From Alternaria dauci (lineage: Eukaryota > Ascomycota > Dothideomycetes > Pleosporales > Pleosporaceae), in assembly GCF_042100115.1 (NCBI RefSeq), contig NC_091279.1:868001-932000 (forward strand): a DNA stretch of 64,000 nucleotides, given 5' to 3'. A program made the translations under genes and the position numbers. Positions 12,112 through 21,778 of this stretch are shown in pieces (position 1 is the first letter of the stretch; every line of letters begins with the position of its first letter). Below the pieces are notes generated by a model that saw nothing but the letters and a program-made list of their open reading frames with translations, searched no databases and was not told the origin of the DNA.

Positions 12112-13406
12112 TATGGTCGATTGAGAGAAAGGAAAAGCAACCAAACTTGCGATTGAGATCGGAGAACACGCAGCGAATACAGGACTGATGAATGGGTTAA
12201 ATGAACGACTGTAACCTCGACGGAGGGGTGAGATGACAAGGAGCACTAAGTGTGGAAGGGCAGATGTACCCCTGGCTCTTTCGCCGTGTCGCGCGTTCAC
12301 GCCTCCGGTGGCAAATTCAGGGACAGAATCTAAGGACGGCAAATATGGAAAGGAAAATTGCGCAGATCAGTCGTCTTGTGTAATACTGGCTCGTGTGTGT
12401 ACATACCCTCACTTCAAGCTTGCTGTCTCATTGGGATGAGGTGGGGAAGACGTGTCGCGTCCTGGTGACGAAAACACGTGATTACCTCTATCACAACTCT
12501 TTATGGACTAGCGCTGACCATCCACCCCACAGTCAGCCCTTTTTCAGCCACGAGAATGCCTCATGCGTGAAAGAAGCAGAACCAGTGCATTTAGCTCAGA
12601 CTGCTGCGAGGATATCTCCACCGCTATTCCTCTATTGACTGCTCCCGGGTTCTGTTGTGCCTCCTACCCGCTACATACTTCCAAGGTTCCAGATCTTGTG
12701 GTGGAAGCTCAGCGACGGCTCAATCCATATCATTAATCATAAAAATAAACACAATCTCTTCCTTGTCTTTGTGCATTCATTGACCTTTTTTGCTGTCACA
12801 CATTGTTGCTACACGAAAAATCGTTAACTCTGTTATACTAGTTTCCTACAACTCAACTCTCTTGTGGTGACTGCAAGCAACTGCAGACATGTCTCGACGC
12901 ACACTTCCTGACAAAGCTCTCAAGCGATAGTCTTCCGAAATACTAACCAAATAGCATTCTCCTGAATCTACCATAGAATGTATAGCGTTTCATTCACGAG
13001 AACGTTCCAATAAATACATGAGTATCTGACGTGCATTCCCGTTGGCTACGACACTTGTACCAAGCTGGGAATTTGTGAAAAACAATGTCTGAAGAAGATG
13101 TGGCGCTGAAACATAAATGCTGTAGAGTTTTTCAAAAACGCGTTCGTGAGATCAGGTGGTGGGCGGAGGGGCGTTGTCGATGTTCAGGAAGTTCCCGGTT
13201 CATCTGCATGTGAAAGAGGGACCAAGAAAAACGTGGGTAGTGTAGGCTGCAGAGAATGCTGTGGGTCAACCATTGAACCAATGTCCAGATTGATGCAGAC
13301 ACGATGATTTGCTTTAATGACTAGAATGTACAATGGACCTGGTGCAGCAACCGCAGTTTGCAAGCCGGCACGTTCAAACAGTTCAATGAAACATTATTAC
13401 GACCTC
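12112..13406. other. Intergenic region, RAD16 upstream / LSC1 downstream
   Basis: 1.3 kb between two minus-strand genes. Only short unsupported ORFs are present (for example 12233-12638 on plus). It should hold the RAD16 promoter and the LSC1 3' UTR. Confidence 0.4.
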
Positions 13407-14713
13407 CTATATCAAGTCGCGCTTGACGAACTGGTCGTAGAGAGACGAACCAAGCTTGGCGGGGGAGCGCTCAACGGTGACACCAGCAGCCTCAAGCGCG
13501 GCGATCTTGGAGTTGGCATCACCCTTTCCGCCGCTAACAATGGCACCAGCGTGACCCATCCTCCTGCCTGGGGGCGCGGAAATACCAGCAATGAAACTGA
13601 CAACGGGCTTGTTGGCAGTGTTGTACTCCTTCAAGAAGTCTGCGGCATCCTCCTCAGCGGTACCGCCAATCTCACCAATCATGATGATACCATCGGTCTC
13701 TTCGTCCTTCAAGAAAACATTCAGGCAGTCGATGAAGTTGGTTCCGGAGAAGGGGTCACCGCCGATACCGACGACCAGCGACTGGCCAAGGCCGGCTTGG
13801 GTGGTCTGGTTGACGGCTTCGTATGTGAGGGTTCCGGAACGGGAGACGATACCAACACGGCCACGCTTGTGAATGAAGCCCGGCATGATACCGATCTTGC
13901 ATTGCCCCTGTCCAAGTCAATAACACGATCCAACAGACAGATTCCGGTGAAGAACGTACGGGAGCGATGATACCGGGGCAGTTGGGGCCAACCATGCGAG
14001 ACTTGCTCTGAGTCTTGAGCATATCTGTGATACGGACCATGTCTACTTTTGTCAGCTTCTGTATGTTACAGTGTGCCAGCGTGTTGCATACCGTGCTGTG
14101 GGATACCCTCGGTGATACTGCGTGTTGTAAGTCTCCATATACCCAAGTTCGATATATACACCTACGTCACAATCAGGGGAACCTCTGCGCTGATGGCCTC
14201 CTCGATACTGGCGGCGGCAACCGGTGGGCTACAGTAGTGTCAGATCACATGGTCGGTATAGAGTCGTAGAGGTGTTTAGCGTACGGAACGAAGATGGCAG
14301 TAGCGGAAGCTTGGGTCTCCTTCATGGCCTCTGCGACGTTCTTGAAGACGGGTAGTCCAAGGTGCTCAGTTCCCGCCTTCTTGGGGTTTGTGCCTCCAAC
14401 AACTTTTGTGCCTGCCGTTCCGTCAGCCCTCCCCCCTCACAGCTTCATGTCATCGGATCCGATGGGCGCATACCGTATTCAATCGCCTGTTGTGCGTGGA
14501 AGCTGTTCCTGCATCAGCATTCCCTTCCATTGTAGACTCGACCAATCCCACTCACGTTCCCTGCTTTCCAGTGAAGCCCTGGAACAGGACCTTGGTGTCG
14601 CCGTTGATGCGAAGGTTCTTAATCGTCTCGGCATATTGCGAGGAAGCGGTCGCATACTGCCTGGTAGCGGCCTTGGAGAGCGCGGAGCGCATCGGTTGCC
14701 GGATTGCCTGCAT
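13407..14713 (-). CDS. LSC1: Succinyl-CoA ligase alpha subunit, mitochondrial
   Basis: Seven exons: 14713-14556, 14502-14474, 14411-14285, 14228-14166, 14117-14092, 14042-13960 and 13907-13407, giving 328 aa with every phase closing. Two exons are very small (29 and 26 nt). The protein has an Arg/Ser/Ala mitochondrial presequence ([20 protein letters not shown]), the CoA-binding domain ([36 protein letters not shown]), [13 protein letters not shown], the ligase domain ([34 protein letters not shown]) and the phospho-histidine loop [12 protein letters not shown] (His about 281). It converts succinyl-CoA to succinate with nucleotide triphosphate formation in the TCA cycle, with a beta subunit not in this window. 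The ATG at 14713 is preferred over an upstream GTG. Identity is firm. Confidence 0.95.
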
Positions 14714-15371
14714 CGTGACGGGTAAGGTGGTCACGAAAGCAACTCTGGGGGGTTTTGGGGGGGTATCGCGGGTCGGTTTAGTGGTGGTTAGCGGTTTGAG
14801 CGAAGCTGCGACATAGCGGGAGTTCTTCGGCGGAGCTTGGCTAACCTAAAATCTCGTGCCAGGGTCCGTCCGCGCCCGACAACTTGACGAAAATAACTCG
14901 TTTAAGTGCACCTCGTGCGGACGGGATGCAATCTGATTGTGCAAAGTGAGGATATGATAGGTAGATGCGCTTTGGGAAACCTTGTTCATCATGCATGATT
15001 AGTACGACGTCGCTACTGGATACTTGTCCAGTTGGTATTACCGGCTGTGCATGTATTCAACTTTCAATTTCAATCATGATGCACGGTACGTTTCGTGGTA
15101 GTAAGATATCTACGATGAGCACATAATGTAGCCAGACAAAGGCAAACTACTGCTCTCGCATGTAGGTCTGCGATTATAGCATTCGCTCTTAGTATACAGT
15201 TCTCGACGCACTGAGCCAGGTCTTTGACCAATGATGGAGGGATGTGTCTCCCAGTTGTCAACTCCATATAGTCAAGACGTGGGACTAATAATGCGGGAGG
15301 GCAACCTATAGGCGTAGTCAATTCTAAAATGTTCTACACGTTTTATACACTGCAGATGGAGACCCGCGCAC
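14714..15371. other. Intergenic region, LSC1 upstream / uL5m downstream
   Basis: 658 bases with no supportable gene. A minus-strand ORF at 15070-15321 shows no known motif. The part beside 14713 must contain the LSC1 promoter. Confidence 0.4.
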
Positions 15372-16523
15372 TTAGTCGTTGAGCTTGCCGTAGAATGGGA
15401 TCCCGATGGCCTGGAGAAGTAGACGTGCGTCCCTGTTGTTGGTGGCATCTGTTTGGATGGTGATGTGGCAGCCAGGAATCATCTTGGGCGGATACCTGAG
15501 ATCTGTTAGTCAGGAAATGGACCACGCAAGGAAAACAAACTCACGCATCATAGTTGACCTCGATTTCCGGGAAGAGGGCGAGCTGGTCTGGAGTAAGACC
15601 AAAGCTCATGTTACCGTGTCCGTCTCCAGATGAACCCGGAACACCCTTCCACTCCTTGATTCTCGGCAGGACCACATCGATGAGTTTTGCCAAAAAGTGC
15701 TCGGCATCTTCCCGCTCCATCTTGGCTGTCACGGAGACATATCTGCCCGCACGCAGCCCCCACCCCACGACATTGTGCTTTGCCTTGTGCGATGTAGCTC
15801 GTACGTTGCTAATGGCCTGTAGGATCATGCCCGCGACATGCAGATTTCCACTGTTCTCCTGGGCTTGCGGTACCATGGAATGAAGTGTGACGCCTGTGAT
15901 CTTGGGGATATTGCGGAAAGTGCGGGGCTCTTGGAGCAGCCGAAGTACTTCACCTTTACCTCGTGGAGGCCTTAGGGGGCGGTTCTTGAAGTATGGAGAG
16001 TCGCCGGTCCACTCTCGCAGTCTTTGTTCTGTTTTGGGGGCCCGGTATCCTGGGGGATAGTGCTGGTATGTGAGGGTGAGGAGATCGGATGCAATCTTGC
16101 TCTGGTATGTTTGCTCGAGACGGGAGAGACTGAAGGGTCCGGGCTGGAAGAGTCGCGAAGAGGGGTCAGACGCTGGAGGCGGTTGGTGGGGATGAAGAGG
16201 ACCGCGGTAGTATTTGGGCGAACGATATTGGTATCTGATATCTATGAGCCCATGCGTCATTGGTGTCGTATCTGAAGGCCATACCTGCTTGGTGGCAGCT
16301 GCTTGTTTCCCCGTCTCCGCAGTCTACTCCGTGCTACGGGGTCGTAGTTCTTTGCGAGTTCCTGCGATGGCGGCGGGACCTCGAGCGATGATGCATCCTC
16401 AATTTCTCGGGCTGCTTCAGACGAGGCATTGCGCTGGCACAGGGGCGCGGCTGCGCGGATGGCGGGTCTGGTGTTGTTCCGAATGGCCGCGGCGGTCCGG
16501 AATGGCAGTTCGCGCAGTGCCAT
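15372..16523 (-). CDS. MRPL7: Mitochondrial large-subunit ribosomal protein uL5m (MRPL7)
   Basis: Exons 16523-16285, 16234-15545 and 15495-15372 give 350 aa. The N-terminus (MALRELPFRTAAAIRNNTR) is a typical mitochondrial presequence. The body contains RNIPKITGVTLHSMV and the uL5 C-terminal domain (GWGLRAGRYVSVTAKMEREDAEHFLAKLIDVVLPRI, FGLTPDQLALFPEIEVNYDA), and the last exon supplies the conserved end CHITIQTDATNNRDARLLL. The protein binds 5S-equivalent/central protuberance regions of the mitoribosome. Both introns have usable branch sites (CTAAC before 15495). It diverges from the ubiquitin protease gene on plus. Confidence 0.9.
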
Positions 16524-17048
16524 GGCTGTGGTGATGCGACGTGGTGGTGGGTATGGCCCTCAGCAGCATGCTACATGGCAGTCTCGAACGGACTTTTCGT
16601 CGGAATACGCTATACGCGAGACGCGAGGGCGGCAGGGATGGGCGGCGTCTAAGGGCCGCGACTAGCCAATAGGGCTGCCCCACTCGTCCGCACCTGCCTC
16701 TTCTCCAGGTCAGCTCGCGACAATGCGGCTGATCGGGATCTGAGACTAGCATCTTCCTTTTGCGCTCTTGGGTTGAGGTCATTGTTCACGTCTGCGTCCC
16801 TAACAGCACGTCATAGCCGCTCCTCCTCACCGACAGACCCCGTCTTCCACCAACCAAACACACAACCACGCCCTCGCTTCCCCACCGACCACCGGGCTCA
16901 GGACTCAGGGCTCGTCTGCACCTTCCGCGACCACCACACCCCAAACTCGCTTCCTACCCCGCTACCCACCTGCCTGCCCTCATTCTCCCAGCGGCCGCGG
17001 ACCTTTACTGAATGGGTCTCACCTTCACCCACCACCACCACCACCACC
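16524..17048. promoter_or_regulatory. Divergent intergenic region, MRPL7 / ubiquitin protease
   Basis: 525 bases between divergent starts. The right part is C-rich and ends in a short (CAC)n run directly before the plus-strand ATG. An ATG at 17012 opens an overlapping upstream frame, listed separately. Confidence 0.5.
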
Positions 17049-17095
17049 ATGAGCGGCATGTCGCGGTTCCTCAGCCGGCGCGACAAACACCATGA
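17012..17095 (+). promoter_or_regulatory. Upstream ORF overlapping the ubiquitin protease start
   Basis: 27-codon frame starting 37 nt before the main ATG, in a different frame, reading through the (CAC)n run as seven His and ending inside exon 1 of the protease. Its ATG has T at -3 (weak); the main ATG at 17049 has A at -3. If the transcript starts upstream, this overlap could lower main-frame translation. Whether it is in the mRNA is unknown. Confidence 0.4.
17029..17049 (+). repeat. (CAC)n trinucleotide run in 5' leader
   Basis: A run of about seven CAC/ACC units abuts the start codon of the ubiquitin protease. It is a simple repeat and a likely site of length variation. Confidence 0.7.
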
Positions 17096-19774
17096 AAAGC
17101 GCGCGTCCAAGCACGCCAATACCAAAGTACGCCTGAGCTCTTTCGCTTCCGTAAACTCCCTCAGTCCTCTGCTGTGTCCTGCCGTCGCTACAGCGCCCCA
17201 TCACTCTCCTAGCTGTCCACGGCGCCTGTCTGCAGGCATCGAGACGCTGTATCACAAGCTCCCATTTGTATCGCGAACGTCGGTAGAGGACAGTCTTCTA
17301 TTTCTACACCAAAAGCTACCATGTCGCGTTTCTGCTCTTACTCCCAGCGTCGATCAAACTTCACCATCGCATTCTTCTGACTATGTACTTGTGCAGTCCA
17401 AATCCACCAATCCTTCGCCCGACCTCTACAAGATATTCACAAGCGAGGGTCCAAGACCACCAGCGAATAATGAAGCCGAGAAGAAGGTACGCAAAGAACT
17501 CCAGGCTGCGTGGGTTCGTGTTGACTGGTGCAGGTCAAGATGCTCCTCTCACGCCTACAAGGCGCCGGCATAACGAACATGGGCGAGGCACAGGCCGAAC
17601 ACGCTCTCGCCTGGCATCCCAACGACATCGACAAAGCATACGACCTTTTAGTGCTTGCCAACGAGTCACTCGAAGGTGAACTGAAGGACTATAACCCAGA
17701 GGTAACCATGTTGGGCGCCATTAACCGGAACATGGTGACATGTTATCTCGACGCATTACTGTTCGCCATGTTCGCCCGTCTCGACAGCTTTGAGGCCATG
17801 TTGTACGACAACTTCGAGGATGAGCCAAGAAAGAAGCTAGCGGCTGTCTTGCGCCTATGGGTCAATCTTCTGAGGAGTGGACAGCTCATCAAGGTCGATC
17901 TGGTACAATCCATCTCGTCATCTGCGACGTTTCATAACTGACACGTATCGTAGACAAAGCACCTCCAAGACTCCCTTGCCAAATGCGGATGGGAAGATGC
18001 TGCACAGGTCCACCAACAAGACGCTTCGGAAGCCTTCACCTTCATCACCGGTGCGCTTGAACTGCCTCTACTCACACTCAAGATGGACATTTACCACACT
18101 GGACGTGAAGACAAAGAAGATGATCACAAATTTGTCAACGAGCGCCTGCTCGAGGTCGCCATTCCAGAACAAGATGGCGATGATGTTGTCACACTGGAAG
18201 ATTGCCTGGAAACCTACTTCAATAACAGAATCGAGGTCAAGCGCTACCTGCAACGGCAAAACACGATAGCTTCGATCAAGTCCAAAGACGATGAATTCGT
18301 CGACAAGGATCCTGAGAAGAATGAGACCATTCACATCGAGACCATGGAGATGGAAGGCGCAATGACTCCCATTGTCTCGACGCCGATGAATTTCGAGCCC
18401 ACCACCCCAGTGACCCCAGTAAGGCCTAATTTGGAGGGTCGCCGTCGTGCTGATAGCATCTTCAGCCAGCGATACACACGTCAGTCGCAAAACACAAGCA
18501 AGTTTGACGAAAAGAAGCATGTGCAAGACATGTTGGACAACAGCTCTAGTGGCCGACCGCGATCAACTTCTCTGCTTAAGAAGGAGATTCTAATGCCAGC
18601 TTGGCAGTTCTTCAGTCTCATCCCTTGGTATACCGACAACGTCCCAAAGACGGATGCTCAAGTTGCCGCGCATTTTTCAGTAAAGCGTCCGGTGCTTGGC
18701 ATATGCCTGAAAAGATACACGATGACCCCGAGTGGCATTCCGAAGCGCCTCGATACTTATATCGACATTCCACTTGACATTGGCCTGCCTCACTTCATCT
18801 CTGATGAAAGAATGAAAGAAGAAGGTCCATTGTTCGGCAATTTCAAGCTAGTTCTCCAGTCTGTCGTATGCCATCGAGGTGTGTCAGTCGATTCTGGGCA
18901 TTATATTGCGCTTGTCCGTGCCAATGCCCGCGAACGCCCTGGCACCGCGCGATCGGATTCTGAGCAAGAAAAAGAGAAGTGGATACGCTTTGATGACCTC
19001 TCGCCTCAACGAGTAACTGAAGTCGACATCAAGACAGCTTTGCGAGAAGAATCACCATATCTGCTCTTCTACCAGGTACAGCCCATTGACGAGGAACTTG
19101 CTTCCCGAGGAGATCCTCCGACATATGCAGAGGCGCAGTCCGGTTTGCCGTCAGTAGACCCTTCACGGGAAACGCTGGCTTCCCTGGTTTCCACAACAGC
19201 GACGGACGCTGAAGGTGGTCCAAACAACGGAAACGTAAATACGGTAGATGTACATACCGAGTCCAACTCGACAGACGACCCGGCTAGTCGAACTAGCATG
19301 TCCAGCAATCGGCGTAGTAGCACCGCGATAGAGGATGGCGAAGGCAGCTTACGCGGCCGAACCCAACCGCCAACGCCAGAAGACCAGAAGAGCAGCTTTT
19401 TGTCCGTGTCCCGACGCGGTTCTCGGATATGGTTGTCTGGGAACAACAGAAGTCGACCAGGTAGTCCAAGTGGCGAGACTCGTCTGTCTCTTACCTTGTC
19501 GAGGCTAACGGGACGCGGTAGCAAGGACAAGCTGGTTACGACTGAAGCTCCTACCAGCGATGAGCCTGCCATTGTGATTAACGGAGTGAAGAGCGAAGAG
19601 AATGATCAGCAGGATAATTCTCCGGCGAAAGAGAAGAAAGAATCCGGCCTTGGACGCAGCAAGAGCAAGAAGGAGAAGAAAGACAGACGGAGAAGCAAGA
19701 GCAGAGATCCCGGGATGATACTGGAGAAAGGCAAGCACAAGGATAGACCGGATCGTGAATGCCTAGTGATGTGA
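17049..19774 (+). CDS. Ubiquitin-specific protease with UBA-like segment and C-terminal CaaX box
   Basis: Exons 17049-17126, 17397-17486, 17534-17902 and 17954-19774, 785 aa. Residues about 60-97 look like a UBA-type helical segment (LSRLQGAGITNMGEAQAEHA). The USP catalytic domain follows: Cys box NRNMVTCYLDALLF with the nucleophile at Cys126, a long disordered insertion, LGICLKRYTMTPSG, and the His box SVDSGHYIALVR (His about 495) with WIRFDDLSPQRV. The Cys box is divergent from the common GLxNLGNTCYMNS, but the Cys and His are kept, so activity is plausible. The 250-residue tail is Ser/Pro-rich, then strongly basic (RSKSKKEKKDRRRSKSRD) and ends in CLVM, a CaaX farnesylation-type motif, which would anchor the enzyme to a membrane. 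The last point is inference. Intron 1 (270 nt) is unusually long for this window. Confidence 0.83.
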
Positions 19775-20371
19775 GGAAGTTAGGACTTGTGCACACAGAG
19801 GAGGTCCGTCCCCAGTTTTGTTGTTTACTCGTCTGCATTGCATTGCATATCGCCTCGACACCATTCTACTGTAGGGTGTCTACGAAATCGGCGGAGGAGT
19901 TTTTGAATCATTAGCGCGGCGTTATTGGAACATAAGGCTATCGCTTCATGTTGGATTTGCGACAGGGCATATGCATATTGGAGTACTATAGATGAGATAC
20001 CCTGAATCGAGACGGCCAAAAAGAATATGGGCAAAGGCTTCGGCCGTAGACGTCTGCACATTTGATAATCTGTGATGCGCATTACAACTCCCTCATAGCG
20101 CCTGCTCACATGTGTTTAGAGAAGGCATTGGACAAGACTAGAAGAGTGAATGCCTGTTGGGGCTAGCCAGCGGCGGGCAACCTTGGAACAACCTGGCCTC
20201 TTGGGTCGGCGCGCTAATGACGACCCTCGCCCACCACAAAAGTCGCCCGCTTGTTTCCCTGCCTTCTCACCCACAGTCTGCGCAACCACATCTCTATCCC
20301 CAGCCTCTTGTTAGACGATCGCGAAAGCGAAGCTCAAGTTTTCTCTCGAGTAATCCTCTTTAAACTTCACA
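19775..20371. other. Intergenic region, ubiquitin protease downstream / PHO88 upstream
   Basis: 597 bases with no supportable gene. The right end is pyrimidine-rich, as common before highly expressed fungal genes, and leads into the PHO88 start. Confidence 0.4.
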
Positions 20372-21061
20372 ATGGCGATCAGCCCACAAGTGTACGCCGA
20401 ACCTACCCCCCGAGATATTGAAGACAACTTGCTGATTCCATTGCAGTTCCAACCTGGTCATTATCCTAGGGTTTATGCAAATCTCGAAAAAGATACCCTT
20501 CGACAACGAGAACGTCCTCAATGGCGTGCGCGCGCTCTACATCGTCTCCAACCTGATCATCGCGGGTATCTACCTCTACGTCCAGGCGCAGATCAACAAG
20601 AAGAATGGTGCGGCACCTAAACCCCAGTGGTTCCTCCAGACAACTGCAGCGGCTAACACGGCACAGACATGACTGTCGTCAAATACGTCGAGCCCGCCCC
20701 AATGGGCTCTGGCGAGGAACCAAAGTTTGTCGCTACCACAGTCAAGGCCTACGATCTCCAGAAGCTGCGCGAGCTCTTCAAGGCCCAAATGATGGGTGTC
20801 GGCATGATGGGTGTTATGCACCTTTACTTCAAGTACACCAACCCGCTCCTCATCCAATCCATTATCCCCCTCAAGGGCGCTTTCGAAGGCAACCTCGTCA
20901 AGATCCACCTCTTCGGTCAGCCCGCCACCGGCGACCTTGCTAGGCCATGGAAGGCGGCCGGCGGTATGATGGGTGCCATGGGTGGTGGCGAGATCAAGAC
21001 GGATAAGAAGAGCATCGAGGCTGCTGAGCGTGCTGGCCGTGGTGGTGTCAAGGACGAGTAA
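20372..21061 (+). CDS. PHO88: PHO88/SND3 endoplasmic-reticulum protein-targeting factor
   Basis: Exons 20372-20391, 20447-20607 and 20667-21061, 191 aa. The first exon is only 20 nt (MAISPQ plus two bases), and splicing gives the family start MAISPQVSNLVIILGFMQ. Hydrophobic segments lie near residues 7-18 and 32-52 (ALYIVSNLIIAGIYLYVQ). Then come VVKYVEP, DLQKLRELFKAQMMGVGMMGVMHLYFKYTNPLLIQSIIPLKG and a Gly/Met-rich stretch before a charged tail. Yeast Pho88, first linked to phosphate transport, is Snd3 of the SRP-independent ER targeting route. Intron 1 uses donor GTACGC. Length matches yeast (188 aa); identity is firm. Confidence 0.93.
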
Positions 21062-21778
21062 ACGGGTTCTCGTACCTTGTTTAGCTTTCTATGCAAGGGA
21101 TTTTTGCATGGGAGCTGTCTTTCTTGATAAGGGAAATATCCGGTCTACCCGGTTTGTGGGTGTAATTGAGCGACTTGCGCACCTGCTAATTGTATAACAT
21201 GGACGTTTTATGCTGCTACTATTCTTGATTCGTGATACTCTATCTTTGTCAAAGTCGTCTAGAATGATTTCCCTTTGTAGAGTACAGTCCTGCAGCTCTC
21301 TCTCTCTCTTTTTCAACCAGAAAAACAGCCATCCTCTATATTTGGTCTATAAACTCCAAATGCGTAATGAGCCTTGAGATCCATACCAAACAAATACGCC
21401 TCTGATCGCACCGATCCTCATGCTGTGCAGGCCTCTAACGAACGCCATATTAAACGTAGTATATAACGAAGGAGAATAGTGGGGGGAAAACGCTTCAAGT
21501 CGCCATGCAACTAATAGCTAAAAACAGAAAACGATAGCGACAGCGTTGTCGACCAAATATACCTCGCCGATATTTTCGTCCGCCATGGACTGGGTGGAGT
21601 GGAAGTGGCTCTCGTCTGTCATTGAGAGGTCAAAAGCCCCCTTGTATGAAATGAGAGGAATGTAGTACTGATTGCTCAGTTCTTTGCGTAGCGTATGTAT
21701 TACTTCAACGTGTTTTGATGTTCGGGAGGTGGTCCATAGTCTAATGGGTGTTGCTTGATTCGCCCCTTTCACTGCGAA
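21062..21778. other. Convergent intergenic region, PHO88 / Zn2Cys6 regulator
   Basis: 717 bases holding two 3' flanks. Apart from a (CT)7 run near 21296-21309 and unsupported short ORFs, I see nothing. Confidence 0.4.
21296..21309 (+). repeat. (CT)7 microsatellite
   Basis: Seven CT units followed by a T run, in the 3' flank of PHO88. Simple repeat only. Confidence 0.8.
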
